Notes: a model not told the origin generated them from the letters alone. Shown: positions 7,849 to 17,778, counted from the first letter of the stretch. The stretch: 64,000 nucleotides of DNA from Thalassotalea euphylliae (GCF_003390335.1 NZ_QUOU01000001.1:2480001-2544000); one strand, 5' to 3'. Program-made: numbers and translations.

Positions 7849-10488
7849 CTATTGGCAAGAAATTGTCGCACTGTCTGCCATATTCGGTTGATAACTAATT
7901 TCGCCAAGTTGCAGAGTAAGTACACTGTCTGAATAAATTTCAAATGGCACTGTTAAGTCGTCAAAGCTCGTGCCTTTGTCGGCAAAGCACTGCAAGTCGA
8001 TACTAATTGCTGACCAGCCGTGGTGAACAATTTGGCTTAATTCTTTTGAGACATCTAACGCTGCACCACAATTATCATCGGCACTTTCTTCTGTTTGGCA
8101 GCGAGTACCTACCATAACACTTGCTTGCGGTTGACTCATGACACTTACTTCAAAGTGCATTGCCGACTTGTTCTCTAGTGCTGAACGTAGATCCTCGCGA
8201 AAGTTACTTTGACTAATGATGCTTAACCCAGCTTGTTCGCTGCCATTAAGTGTAATTTGGCGTGCATCTTCTTGCACTTTTTTGTCAACGGTACGATAAG
8301 CTAGGCCACTAAGCTGATGAGTATTGGCATTAGGTTCAAGTAGTTCCTCACCTGACTTTAACCACATGACCCATGGTTTGTGCATTTTACCATCAAAAAA
8401 AACTTCTTCTTGTGCATCATCTACCGAGGCCAACACAGTTTCATCGAGTAAGTTCGCTAATCGATGACTTGCTTTGTCACTTTGATAGTTCAAACCATAG
8501 CCGTATGGCAGCAATGGCGCATAATCTGCGTCACCTTTGTTAACCGTTGCTTGCGTTGGGTTTGCTGGCCAAGAGAACGAGAGCTTACCGACAAAGTCAT
8601 GCTGTATTTTGCCTACTGCGTCGGTAAAGAGTACATCTGCTATGCCTTGCCCTTCTGAGCCTGGTAGCCAAGCGGCAACAAACGCATCAGAAGCATTAAA
8701 TTCTGGGTTTACCCACATAGGGCGACCACTGATAAATACAGATACTACTGGTATACCTTGCGCTTTAAGGTTTTTAAGTAAAGCCAAGTCGCGCTTATCG
8801 CCACGCTGAAACGCTAGATTATCGCGATCGCCATGACCTTCTGCATACGGATCTTCACCGAACACTACGATCGCTACGTCAGGTTTTTGCTCAAAACTAC
8901 CATCAATGCTTAGTTGCACTGAGCCGCCCGCTTGTCTTACTTGCTCAGCAATACCTTGGTATATCGAGCTTCCGCCGGGGAAATCAGCATTGTTGTTACC
9001 TGTTCCTTGCCATGTGATAGTCCAGCCGCCCGACTGTTTACCAATATTATTAGCGCCATCACCCGCTACGAGCACGCTAGCCTTGGGCGATAACGGCAAT
9101 AAGTTTTGATTATTTTTCAGTAATACAAGGGATTCACGCACCGCTTGTCGGGCAACCGCTCTGTGCTCTGGTGCGCCAATCAGTTCCGTTTTACCAGAAA
9201 ATGGGCGATTAGCAGGACTTGGTTTTTCAAACAAGCCCGCACGTACTTTAACCCGTAAAACGCGGCGCACGGCATCATCAATACGAGACATGGCAATCTC
9301 ACCCGACTTTACTTGCGCAATCGTATTTTCATACAGAGGCTTCCACGCGCCAGTTGGCACCATAAACACATCAAGGCCCGCATTTACTGCTTGTGCACAG
9401 TTTTCATTGGTGCAGCCTTTAATTTGCCCATGCCCATTCCAGTCGCCAACAACAAAGCCATCAAAGCCCATTTTGTTTTTCAAAACATCCGTCAGCAAGT
9501 ATTGATTGCCGTGGTTTTTCTTGCCGTGCCAGCTGTTAAACGATGCCATCACTGACTGTGAGCCGGCACTTAAACCGCCAACGTAACCTTGCGCGTGAAT
9601 ATCAAACAGCGCTTGCTCGGAAGCGATATTGTCACCTTGGTCATCGCCGTCCACGGTGCCGCCATCCCCCAAGAAGTGTTTAACGGTAGAAATTACCCGT
9701 TGCTCGCTGAGAAAGTCGCCATCGGCATACCCTTGTAAGCCTTTTACAATCGCAGCTGAGTATGCTCGCACAATTTCAGGATCTTCCGAGTAGCCTTCAT
9801 AAGTGCGCCCCCAGCGATCGTCCCGAACAACAGCTACTGTTGGTGCAAACACCCAATCAATTCCCGTAACCATGACTTCTTTCGCGGTAACTGCTGCGAT
9901 TTTTTCAATTAACGCAGGGTTATTTGCAGCACCCAAGCCAATATTATGCGGAAACAAGGTAGCGCCAATCACATTGTTGTGACCATGCACTGCGTCTGTC
10001 CCCCACATAGTCGGAATTGTCGAGCCGTCAAGGGAGTCATCAATGGATGCTTGATATAAGTCTTCTGCCAGTTTGATCCAATCCTGTGGGGTGGCATGTT
10101 TATCGTTGTTAGGAAATGCGCCGCCACCATTGAGATAAGAGCCAAACCCGTATTTGCGCATATCCTCAACGGTGATATCGCGAATTTCAGGCTGGATCAT
10201 TTGCGCCACTTTTTGTGCAAGCGTCATCTTAGCCATTAAGGCAGCTATCTTGGCTTCTACTTGCTCGCTTGGCTTAACGGCGATGTCGAGGCGCGGCCAA
10301 ATATCGATATTTTTCGCAAAGTTATATCGGTCTTGTGCTTGTTCAGTCTTTGCTTTCTCAACGCTCTGTTGAGTAACCGCTGCATCTTTCACTTGCTCAT
10401 CTTTTGTGTGCAAAGTACATGCGCCAGCTACTACAGCCAAAGGAATTAATAGCGCAAGCTTAGTTTTCATCATCGATGGATTATTCAT
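7849..10488 (-). CDS. GH3 beta-glucosidase / exo-beta-glucanase lipoprotein (ExoP-like)
   Basis: 879 aa. The N-terminus MMKTKLALLIPLAVVAGAC is a lipoprotein signal with the lipobox cysteine in VAGAC, suggesting a periplasmic membrane anchor. The GH3 N-domain begins near residue 85 (MTLAQKVAQMIQPEI). The catalytic nucleophile Asp lies in GFDGFVVGDWNGHG at about residue 349. The GH3 C-domain starts at about 440 (VARQAVRESLVLLKN). A further C-terminal beta-rich domain of about 200 residues follows, as in the exo-1,3/1,4-beta-glucanase ExoP of Pseudoalteromonas. It releases glucose from beta-glucans or cello-/laminari-oligosaccharides. It lies 11 bp behind the sugar permease gene in one transcription unit, probably under the LacI-type regulator at 15282. 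Confidence 0.93.
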   Translation of the reverse strand: MNNPSMMKTKLALLIPLAVVAGACTLHTKDEQVKDAAVTQQSVEKAKTEQAQDRYNFAKNIDIWPRLDIAVKPSEQVEAKIAALMAKMTLAQKVAQMIQPEIRDITVEDMRKYGFGSYLNGGGAFPNNDKHATPQDWIKLAEDLYQASIDDSLDGSTIPTMWGTDAVHGHNNVIGATLFPHNIGLGAANNPALIEKIAAVTAKEVMVTGIDWVFAPTVAVVRDDRWGRTYEGYSEDPEIVRAYSAAIVKGLQGYADGDFLSEQRVISTVKHFLGDGGTVDGDDQGDNIASEQALFDIHAQGYVGGLSAGSQSVMASFNSWHGKKNHGNQYLLTDVLKNKMGFDGFVVGDWNGHGQIKGCTNENCAQAVNAGLDVFMVPTGAWKPLYENTIAQVKSGEIAMSRIDDAVRRVLRVKVRAGLFEKPSPANRPFSGKTELIGAPEHRAVARQAVRESLVLLKNNQNLLPLSPKASVLVAGDGANNIGKQSGGWTITWQGTGNNNADFPGGSSIYQGIAEQVRQAGGSVQLSIDGSFEQKPDVAIVVFGEDPYAEGHGDRDNLAFQRGDKRDLALLKNLKAQGIPVVSVFISGRPMWVNPEFNASDAFVAAWLPGSEGQGIADVLFTDAVGKIQHDFVGKLSFSWPANPTQATVNKGDADYAPLLPYGYGLNYQSDKASHRLANLLDETVLASVDDAQEEVFFDGKMHKPWVMWLKSGEELLEPNANTHQLSGLAYRTVDKKVQEDARQITLNGSEQAGLSIISQSNFREDLRSALENKSAMHFEVSVMSQPQASVMVGTRCQTEESADDNCGAALDVSKELSQIVHHGWSAISIDLQCFADKGTSFDDLTVPFEIYSDSVLTLQLGEISYQPNMADSATISCQ

Positions 10489-10499
10489 ATTTTCTTGCC

Positions 10500-11774
10500 C
10501 TATGCCTTCGCAGAATAAGTGGTAGGTACTTTAACTTTGCTCCCCATCAGCCCGTAATAAGCAATGTACAGGTAGCAGAAAATAGGCATGATAAAAGAAA
10601 GTTGTACACCCACGCTGTCGGCGATCATGCCCTGAAATACCGGTAAAATTGCGCCACCAACAATGGCCAGGCACAAAATGCCAGAGCCTTGTGAAGTGTG
10701 CTTGCCCAATGCCGTGATTGCCAAGCTAAATATTGTTGGGAACATAATTGAATTACATAACCCCACCGCTAATATTGCCCACATGGCAATAGTGCCAGTA
10801 GTTGAAACAGCGATCACAATTAATAGCACGGCAGCGGCGGCATTGAAGGCTAAGACTTTACCCGCGGCGACTTTTTGCATAACGGCAGCACCAATAAAGC
10901 GGCCAACCATTGCGCCGCCCCAATAGTAGGCAATCAGCTTGGCAGCTTCCGCTTCTTCCAATCCCGCAATCTCAGGCTGGTTTAAGAAGTTCACCAAAAA
11001 GCTACCAATCGCCACTTCGCCACCAACATAAACAAAAATACCGATTGCCCCTAGCACTAAATGGCGGTACTGCCATACGCTGCCTTCAACCACCTCTTGC
11101 TGGTCTAGCTGCGTTTGCTCGACAACAGGTAGCTTCAAGTAAGCAAACAGTGCAGCTAATCCAAGCAACATGGCAGCCAGCAACAAATAAGGCATTTGCA
11201 CGGCTTCAGCGCCACTGGCCGCATTGCCAACCTCAGTGGCTGCTTGCTCTAAAATTAAAAACGCACCAAAAAACGGCGCAACCGTCGTGCCCAATGAATT
11301 AAACGCTTGCGTTAAGGTTAATCGCGATGAAGCCGTTTCTGCTTTCCCCAGCACACTAACGTAAGGATTCGCCGACACTTGCAATAGAGTAATACCGCTC
11401 GCCAGTACGAACAGCGCCATTAAAAATACCGGATAGCTTTGCATCAATGCTGCGGGATAAAAGCCCAAACAGCCCAATGCAGCGATCACTAAACCAATCA
11501 CAATGCCTTTTTGAAAGCCTAATTTTTTAACCAGCACACCGGCAGGCATCGAGACGATAAAATAAGCACCAAAGAAACAAAATTGAATCAGCATGGCTTG
11601 CGTGTAGGTTAAATCAAATACCGCTTTCAGATGCGGTATCAAAATATCGTTTAAACAAGTGATAAAGCCCCACATGAAAAACAGCGAGGTAAGTGATGTC
11701 AGCGCAAAGCGATAATTTTGATCGCCCCCCGCCACAGGATTCGTGTTGTTCGGTACCGCAGATGCCCCTGCCAT
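10500..11774 (-). CDS. Glucose/galactose MFS permease (FHS family, GluP-like)
   Basis: 424 aa with about twelve hydrophobic segments. The opening LTSLFFMWGFITCLNDILIPHLK and the stretch FCFFGAYFIVSMPAGVLVKKLGFQKG are hallmarks of the fucose/glucose/galactose:H+ symporter (FHS) branch. SANPYVSVLG in TM5 is also conserved. It probably takes up glucose released by the GH3 enzyme encoded immediately downstream. It is transcribed divergently from the GH1 gene; the intergenic region contains LacI-type operators and a MITE. Confidence 0.92.
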   Translation of the reverse strand: MAGASAVPNNTNPVAGGDQNYRFALTSLTSLFFMWGFITCLNDILIPHLKAVFDLTYTQAMLIQFCFFGAYFIVSMPAGVLVKKLGFQKGIVIGLVIAALGCLGFYPAALMQSYPVFLMALFVLASGITLLQVSANPYVSVLGKAETASSRLTLTQAFNSLGTTVAPFFGAFLILEQAATEVGNAASGAEAVQMPYLLLAAMLLGLAALFAYLKLPVVEQTQLDQQEVVEGSVWQYRHLVLGAIGIFVYVGGEVAIGSFLVNFLNQPEIAGLEEAEAAKLIAYYWGGAMVGRFIGAAVMQKVAAGKVLAFNAAAAVLLIVIAVSTTGTIAMWAILAVGLCNSIMFPTIFSLAITALGKHTSQGSGILCLAIVGGAILPVFQGMIADSVGVQLSFIMPIFCYLYIAYYGLMGSKVKVPTTYSAKA

Positions 11775-11815
11775 ACAGCCCCCTATATTTGTGTTTATTA
11801 TTTTCAGTGAAATAA

Positions 11816-12079
11816 TACCAATTGAAATAACTACTTAATCATTCAGCGAGAATTAAAAGGCTTAGAGGCAAGGCATTGATTGCAGAGAATGGTCGCTCCC
11901 TTGTCTAAATCAATAACGCAGCATATGAGCCTTTTAAACTCGCCCTTTGGGAGCGTGTCAGCGCCGCGATAATTGCGCCAAATTTATTGGATGTAGAATA
12001 ACTATATCGGCATAAATTTGGCTTATTCTCCCACCGCTGACAACGCTCTGAATTGATCAATTAGTTAATTCAATTGGTA
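11816..12079. mobile_element. MITE with IS630-type ends
   Basis: A 264-bp non-coding element bounded by TACCAATTGAA at the left and TTCAATTGGTA at the right. The left end, TACCAATTGAAATAA, is the same as the left end of the IS630 element at 36161, so it is probably a non-autonomous derivative mobilised in trans by that type of transposase. TA is part of the ends, consistent with TA target duplication. It sits between the gluP-like promoter and the LacI operators. No ORF is visible. Confidence 0.75.
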
Positions 12080-12152
12080 TAACACACGCTTTACCTGCAA
12101 GTGTTTTTCGCTATTTATTGACCTAAAGTGTGATAACTACTACCCTAAGCAA

Positions 12153-12166
12153 TGTAAGCGCTTTCA
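12153..12166. promoter_or_regulatory. LacI/GalR-type operator 1
   Basis: TGTAAGCGCTTTCA, a near-palindrome centred on the CG step, is the classical LacI/GalR-family operator core. It lies in the divergent promoter region between gluP/GH3 and GH1/symporter/lacI, so it is probably bound by the regulator at 15282. Confidence 0.8.
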
Positions 12167-12211
12167 CCTATCAATATTAAAAACCAATAAAGGTTGTTTT
12201 TCAATTAAATT

Positions 12212-12225
12212 TGTAAGCGCTTTCA
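12212..12225. promoter_or_regulatory. LacI/GalR-type operator 2
   Basis: A second exact copy of TGTAAGCGCTTTCA, 59 bp from the first (close to six helical turns) and 75 bp before the GH1 start. The pair suggests cooperative or looping repression of both divergent operons. Confidence 0.8.
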
Positions 12226-12299
12226 AATGTTCTAAAACTGAGTATAACGCAATTCAAAATGGTCGCTGAAAATGTGTCCGAATAAGTAGGTAAAAATGA

Positions 12300-13634
12300 A
12301 TGAATAAACTAGAGCTACCAGCTAACTCTGTGATGCAACAACCGTCTTTTGTGTACGGTGTGGCGACAGCTTCATTTCAAATTGAAGGTGGTATTAGTGA
12401 CCGGTTAGCCTGCATTTGGGACACGTTTTGTGCTACCCAGGGAAAAATTGCTGATAGCTCGAACGGTGCCATTGCCTGTAATCACTATAACAATTGGCAA
12501 GCCGACATCGATTTAATTGAATCATTAGGCGTAGATGCCTATCGTCTCTCGATATCATGGCCCCGGGTTATGAATGAAGACAGTACAGCAAACGAAAAAG
12601 GCTTAGCTTTCTATATCAAGGTATTAGACGCGCTCAACGCTCGTAACATAAAGCCATTTGTCACCTTGTATCACTGGGATTTACCACAACACCTCGAAGA
12701 CAAAGGCGGTTGGTTGAATCGTGAAACGGCATACAAGTTTAAAGATTACGTAGCGCTTGTAACGAAAGCATTTGGCGATCGCGTGCACTCTTATGCGACG
12801 CTAAACGAACCATTTTGCAGCGCTTATTTGGGGTATGAAGTGGGCGTACACGCGCCGGGTAAAGTGGGTAAAGAGTACGGGAAAAAAGCCGCGCATCACT
12901 TGTTATTAGCGCATGGCTTGGGGATGCAAGTATTGCAAAAGAATAGCCCGCATACCCTCAATGGTATTGTTCTTAACTTTACTCCTTGTTACCCAGAGAC
13001 TCCTGCAGATAAAGCAGCCGCAAATTATGCCGATGATTATTTCAACCAATGGTATATCAAACCAATTTTTGATAAAGCCTATCCCGACATCATCAATCAG
13101 CTGCCCGCATCGCAACAGCCAGAGATTCACGAAGGTGATTTTGATATCATCGCTCAACCGTTAGATTTCCTCGGCATTAATTTTTATACCCGCGCAATTT
13201 ATCGCACCGACGAGCAAGCAGTCTTTGAACAGCTGCCACCACCTGCGCCAACTACCGATATTGGTTGGGAGATATACCCTTCATCGTTTACAGATTTACT
13301 CACCGACCTTCACGCGCGTTATCCATTACCGCCGGTCTACATTACAGAGAATGGCGCAGCCATGGCTGATACACTGGTTGACGGCAAGGTAAACGACCTA
13401 GATCGCTTAGACTACTACCAACAGCACTTGGTTGCCGTTAACCACGCTATCGAACAAGGCGTGAATATTCACGGCTATTTCGCTTGGAGCTTAATGGACA
13501 ATTTTGAGTGGGCAGAAGGCTACCTTAAACGCTTTGGCATCGTTTACGTTGACTATGAAAGTCAGGCGCGCATTATTAAAAATAGTGGTTTAGCTTACCG
13601 GGATTTGATCACCAGTAGAAAAAATAAACCATAA
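12300..13634 (+). CDS. GH1 beta-glucosidase
   Basis: 444 aa, the normal GH1 length. ATASFQIEGG is near the N-terminus, the acid/base Glu is in YATLNEPFCSAYLG (about residue 170) and the nucleophile Glu is in VYITENGAAM (about residue 350). FAWSLMDNFEWAEGY near the C-terminus forms the sugar-binding subsite. There is no signal peptide, so it acts in the cytoplasm on imported beta-glucosides such as cellobiose or laminaribiose. It is the first gene of the GH1-symporter-lacI cluster, preceded by two LacI-type operators. Confidence 0.95.
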   Translation: MNKLELPANSVMQQPSFVYGVATASFQIEGGISDRLACIWDTFCATQGKIADSSNGAIACNHYNNWQADIDLIESLGVDAYRLSISWPRVMNEDSTANEKGLAFYIKVLDALNARNIKPFVTLYHWDLPQHLEDKGGWLNRETAYKFKDYVALVTKAFGDRVHSYATLNEPFCSAYLGYEVGVHAPGKVGKEYGKKAAHHLLLAHGLGMQVLQKNSPHTLNGIVLNFTPCYPETPADKAAANYADDYFNQWYIKPIFDKAYPDIINQLPASQQPEIHEGDFDIIAQPLDFLGINFYTRAIYRTDEQAVFEQLPPPAPTTDIGWEIYPSSFTDLLTDLHARYPLPPVYITENGAAMADTLVDGKVNDLDRLDYYQQHLVAVNHAIEQGVNIHGYFAWSLMDNFEWAEGYLKRFGIVYVDYESQARIIKNSGLAYRDLITSRKNKP

Positions 13635-13663
13635 TAACAAAGCACTTAGCAATAAAGCGCAGC

Positions 13664-13760
13664 GTAACTATGCTTGAAATAATTATGCTTAAAATAACTA
13701 AGCTAAAAATTACTATGCTGATAGTAACTGCGCTAAAAAGAACTTTGTTGAAACAGCTAT
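13664..13760 (+). repeat. Imperfect short tandem repeat, intergenic
   Basis: Around six degenerate units of about 15-16 bp of the type aactatgctnaaat follow one another between the GH1 and symporter genes. No ORF is visible. It may be replication-slippage sequence or an mRNA spacer; no function is assigned. Confidence 0.5.
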
Positions 13761-13861
13761 ATGAATAGGAATATGTTCATCGCGACAATTCAAAGGCACA
13801 GGCACAGAGCATAAACACATAGCAAAGCTTCACAAAACACTAAAGAGTTGAGTATTGAGTA

Positions 13862-15214
13862 ATGCAAAACGGTCAAGGGGTCAGCGTACGTGAAAAAATA
13901 GCCTATGGTTTGGGCGACACTGCAAGCAACATTATTTTCCAAACGGTAATGATGTTTCTCATGCTGTATTACACCGATGTGGTTGGCTTATCACCGGCAC
14001 TTGTCGGCACCATGTTTTTAGTTGTTCGCGTTGTTGATGCCATAACTGACCCACTGATGGGGACGATTGCCGATCGCACGCATACCCGTTGGGGGCACTT
14101 TCGCCCTTACCTACTCTGGTTAGCACTTCCGTTTGCGATTATTAGTGTATTAGCATTCAGCACACCTGAACTTACTGGTATCAGCAAAATTGTTTACGCT
14201 TTTACCACATACACACTATTAATGGTTGCCTATACCGCCATTAACATTCCCTATTGTGCGCTTGGTGGCGTACTGACCGCTGACGCAAAAGAGCGCGTTA
14301 CCGTACAGTCTTATCGCTTTGTTTTTGGCATGTTAGGCGGCGTTATTGTTGCAGGCTGCACCATGCCGCTCGTTGAGTTTTTTGGTCAAGGTGATAACGC
14401 CAAAGGCTATCAATACACCATGGCAGCGATGAGTGCGATGGGGTTAGTGATGTTCTTATTGTGCTTTGCTGGCACAACAGAGCGTATCGAGCAACCGAAA
14501 TCCCAAGAAACAGGTTTCAAAGAAAGTTTGGGCTCGCTTTGGCACAACGATCAGTGGCGAATTTTATGTTTAGCCGCCTTGTTTTTACTGACGGGACAAG
14601 TCTTAAAATTCACCTTGGCCGTGTATTACGTTAAGTATTATTTGGGACGAGAAGACTTGATCACCTCATTTATGACGTTAGGCGTTGTCGCCAGTATGAT
14701 TGGCTGCGCTTTAGCTCAACCATTAGCCAAACGCGTTTGTAAAATTAAGGCCTACATTGCATTGCAATTTATAGCCGCCACAATTTGCGCTCTGAGCTAT
14801 TTTATTGGTGCAGATCAGCTCGTACTGGCCTTCATCGCCTTTATTTTGTGGAAGTTTTTCCTCGACATGGCAACACCACTGCTATGGGCAAAAATGGCAG
14901 ACACCATAGATTACGGCCACGAAAAAACAGGAATTCGCATCACAGGTTTAGTCTACTCAGGCGTTATTTTCTTTATCAAAATGGGCGTTGCGCTAGGTGG
15001 CGCCTTGGCAGGTTGGTTACTCGCGTTTTATCAGTACCAAGCAGATGCACAGCAAACGGCAGCAACCCAGCAAGGAATTTTACTGTCATTTACGGTGTTG
15101 CCAGCTTTAGGGTCATTTTTAGTGGCGGCAATTATGACCCGCTATACGCTAACATCGAACAAGCTGGAAGCAATTCAAGGTAAGCTCAAACTCAGCGGCT
15201 CGGCCACTGGTTAA
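13862..15214 (+). CDS. GPH-family glycoside:cation symporter
   Basis: 450 aa with about twelve membrane segments. It opens with REKIAYGLGDTASNIIFQ, and VVDAITDPLMGTIADRTHTRWG is the diagnostic GPH (MelB/XynB-like) motif; KTGIRITGLVYSG near the C-terminus also fits. It probably imports the beta-glucoside cleaved by the neighbouring GH1 enzyme, using Na+ or H+. It lies 227 bp after GH1 and 67 bp before lacI. Confidence 0.92.
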   Translation: MQNGQGVSVREKIAYGLGDTASNIIFQTVMMFLMLYYTDVVGLSPALVGTMFLVVRVVDAITDPLMGTIADRTHTRWGHFRPYLLWLALPFAIISVLAFSTPELTGISKIVYAFTTYTLLMVAYTAINIPYCALGGVLTADAKERVTVQSYRFVFGMLGGVIVAGCTMPLVEFFGQGDNAKGYQYTMAAMSAMGLVMFLLCFAGTTERIEQPKSQETGFKESLGSLWHNDQWRILCLAALFLLTGQVLKFTLAVYYVKYYLGREDLITSFMTLGVVASMIGCALAQPLAKRVCKIKAYIALQFIAATICALSYFIGADQLVLAFIAFILWKFFLDMATPLLWAKMADTIDYGHEKTGIRITGLVYSGVIFFIKMGVALGGALAGWLLAFYQYQADAQQTAATQQGILLSFTVLPALGSFLVAAIMTRYTLTSNKLEAIQGKLKLSGSATG

Positions 15215-15281
15215 GGTGAGCTATCTTAGGTATGATTGCCGACCACTTGGTTAAAGAACAGCAAGGTAGTTAAGTACATTC

Positions 15282-16283
15282 ATGGCAACCATTTACGAAG
15301 TTTCAAAACTCGCTGGCGTTTCTCTGGCAACCGTTTCACGCGTAATGAATAACAACGCACGGGTCAGCGACAAAACTAAGCAAAAAGTACTCGATGCCAT
15401 GAATCAACTAGGCTATCGCCCTAACGCAAGCGCACGCTCGTTGGCGTCTAATCGCACTGACTCTGTCGGCATTATGGTGTCAGAACTACACGGCCCGTTC
15501 TTTGGCCAAATGATGGCAGGTGTTGAGGCAGAACTTAGAGCTGCTGGTAAACACGTAATCTTTACCACAGGCCACTCTGAGGAAGACCGCGAAAAAGACG
15601 GCATAGAATTTTTAATGGGTCGTAATTGTGATGCCATCATCATGCACGTTGAAGCGGTGTCAGACGATTATTTAGTGGAAGTAAGCCAGGGGCAAACGCC
15701 TATTTACCTGCTAAGTCGCTACGTAGAAGCCCTTAAAGAAAAGTGTATAAGCCTTGATAACGAAGTTGGCGGCTATTTAGCCACAAAAGCTTTACTCGAG
15801 CGCGGCCACAAAGACATCGCCTATATTGCTGGGCCACAATTTAAAGCCGATGCCAGCAATCGTTTGCTCGGTCACAAACGTGCGCTGCAAGAGCATGGCA
15901 TAGCGTTTAGCGAACAACTGTTATATATCGGAGACTTCAAGGAAACTGGCGGTAGCTCTGGTTTAAAACAGTTTATCGACAACCAATGTCAATTCACGGC
16001 CTTGGTTTGTGCGAACGATGAAATGGCCTCTGGGGCGATGAAATATGCGCGTGAACACGGTTACTCGTTACCAAGTGACTTATCGGTGATCGGGTTTGAT
16101 AACGTTATCTTCGCTAATTACCTGTACCCCACATTGACCACTATCGATAACCCTGTTGAAAAAATGGGGAAAATGGCGGCCAAGATGGTACTTAGGGATA
16201 TCTACAAACAAAAAAATATCGCTATTGAGCAAGTCTTTGAACCGACCTTGATCGTGCGAAAATCAGTCAATCAACAGAACTAA
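15282..16283 (+). CDS. LacI family transcriptional repressor
   Basis: 333 aa. The N-terminal helix-turn-helix ATIYEVSKLAGVSLATVSRV and hinge region (GYRPNASARSLAS, residues about 45-57) are textbook LacI. A periplasmic-binding-protein-like effector domain follows. Its recognition helix type agrees with the TGTAAGCGCTTTCA operators at 12153 and 12212, so it most likely regulates the divergent glucan-use operons, probably with a sugar or glucoside inducer. No other regulator in the locus competes for this role. Confidence 0.92.
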   Translation: MATIYEVSKLAGVSLATVSRVMNNNARVSDKTKQKVLDAMNQLGYRPNASARSLASNRTDSVGIMVSELHGPFFGQMMAGVEAELRAAGKHVIFTTGHSEEDREKDGIEFLMGRNCDAIIMHVEAVSDDYLVEVSQGQTPIYLLSRYVEALKEKCISLDNEVGGYLATKALLERGHKDIAYIAGPQFKADASNRLLGHKRALQEHGIAFSEQLLYIGDFKETGGSSGLKQFIDNQCQFTALVCANDEMASGAMKYAREHGYSLPSDLSVIGFDNVIFANYLYPTLTTIDNPVEKMGKMAAKMVLRDIYKQKNIAIEQVFEPTLIVRKSVNQQN

Positions 16284-16444
16284 CACCCTTGTCGCAGCAG
16301 CTTTTCAGCATATATGTATTATGTTTTTAGCTTGGCTGCGGCTCCACTAGCGGTGCGCGCAATTTCTCGCCCCATCACTTGCAGTCGCACAAAAAACATA
16401 CGATACTTTGCAAATGCAACATAAAAGTTAGACAGGAGCTCAAT

Positions 16445-16858
16445 ATGTCGGCACTTGCAGAAAACAGCTTGAGTAGAGAAAAGCGCTCAAATGCGCTCGA
16501 CACTCACCCGCCAATAAGCGAATCACAAGTGATCATTAAAGCGTTTAACAATGCCTGTCATGCGCTAAAAGTGTCAACGCAAGAAAAAGTTGCGATTACT
16601 GGTGTGAATGCCTCAACGTTATCTCGTAACCAACACAAAGGCTTTTCGCCTAACTCAAAAACAGGGGAAATTTTGTTGCACTTTATTCGCCTGTATCGCT
16701 CATTGTTTGCAATAGCCGGTGGTGATGAAACTTTTATGCAGCACTGGTATCGCACCCATAATCACGCGCTAAACGGTGTACCTGCAGAGATTTGTCCGAC
16801 TATCGAAGGTTTGTACCGAACAAACCAATATTTAGATGCCATGCGAGGCAAAATTTAG
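16445..16858 (+). CDS. Xre/MbcA/ParS-type antitoxin of a RES system
   Basis: 137 aa from the ATG at 16445, chosen because ACAGGAGCT lies just upstream; an in-frame start at 16379 has no such signal. A DUF2384/Xre-like helical region with STLSRNQHKGF is followed by the C-terminal toxin-binding part (ALNGVPAEICPTIEGLYRTNQYLDAMRGKI in essence). It precedes the RES toxin by 87 bp. Such antitoxins bind their own promoter and neutralise the NAD-consuming toxin. Confidence 0.85.
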   Translation: MSALAENSLSREKRSNALDTHPPISESQVIIKAFNNACHALKVSTQEKVAITGVNASTLSRNQHKGFSPNSKTGEILLHFIRLYRSLFAIAGGDETFMQHWYRTHNHALNGVPAEICPTIEGLYRTNQYLDAMRGKI

Positions 16859-16945
16859 TTACTCAAAGTAACGCACCTTGGCGCACTAAAAAGAGCATTT
16901 AAATACCCACATCAAAGGCTAAATAGATCAATAAAAGGAATTTTT

Positions 16946-17734
16946 GTGATCGACGAAATTATCGCCAGCTGCCCACTACCAACCTCATATCGCGGCGTCG
17001 TTTACCGCATTGTTGAAACCCAAGAATATGCGGCAACCAGCAAAATTGTCGACGATTTAGCAGAGCAACATTTGCTTGAACAACTGCTAGACGATGTTAA
17101 ACCGGGTTACCGCCCAGAGACCGCTGAGCGTCACTACTTGATCAGCACACCTTTTCGATACCCACCGCTCAACTATGGCTCGCGCTTCGGCGACACGACT
17201 ATGCCCAGCTATTTTTATGGCGCTGAACACGTACCTACTGTATTAGCAGAATGTGCGTTTTATCGCTTTGTGTTTTTAAGTGATATGGCAATACCTCACC
17301 AAGGCACGATTCAATCTCAACATTCAATATTTAGTGTTAATGTCACCTCACAGCGTTGCTGTGATTTAACTAGGTTATCTAACCAACAGCATATCGAGGC
17401 ACTTCGCTCACCTCGTAGCTATCAAATATCACAAGCGGTTGGAAAATATTTAACGGGGCATCCAAGCGAATACGCGAGTGAACACTCAACTCAACATTCT
17501 AATAAGAGAGCAAAGGCGGACGTTATTCGCTTTTTCTCTGCGCGGGATACGCAAGGCGTTAACCTCGCTATTGCAACACCAGATGTCATCACATCAAAAA
17601 AGCCAGAGCAAATGCAGCTCTGGCTTTGTCAAACCACTAGTAATAAAGTGGCATTTTCAACTCAAGGTCAATGGCCTGTTAGCTTTCAACTTGCGCAGTT
17701 TTGTGTGGATGGCAAGTTAGCCAAGCCCTTCTAG
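16946..17734 (+). CDS. RES-domain toxin
   Basis: 262 aa from GTG with AAAGGAA upstream. The RES fold shows an N-terminal VVYRIV with conserved Arg, then LNYGSRFGDTTMPSYFYGAEHVPTVLAECAFYR, which carries the Arg, Tyr and Glu residues of the family's NAD-binding pocket. RES toxins degrade NAD+ or ADP-ribosylate targets and stop growth. It is paired with the antitoxin just upstream and is slightly longer than typical RES proteins. Confidence 0.88.
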   Translation: MIDEIIASCPLPTSYRGVVYRIVETQEYAATSKIVDDLAEQHLLEQLLDDVKPGYRPETAERHYLISTPFRYPPLNYGSRFGDTTMPSYFYGAEHVPTVLAECAFYRFVFLSDMAIPHQGTIQSQHSIFSVNVTSQRCCDLTRLSNQQHIEALRSPRSYQISQAVGKYLTGHPSEYASEHSTQHSNKRAKADVIRFFSARDTQGVNLAIATPDVITSKKPEQMQLWLCQTTSNKVAFSTQGQWPVSFQLAQFCVDGKLAKPF

Positions 17735-17778
17735 GCTTAAAAACACAGAGCCTTAGAGACAAACAGACTTGGCATTTC

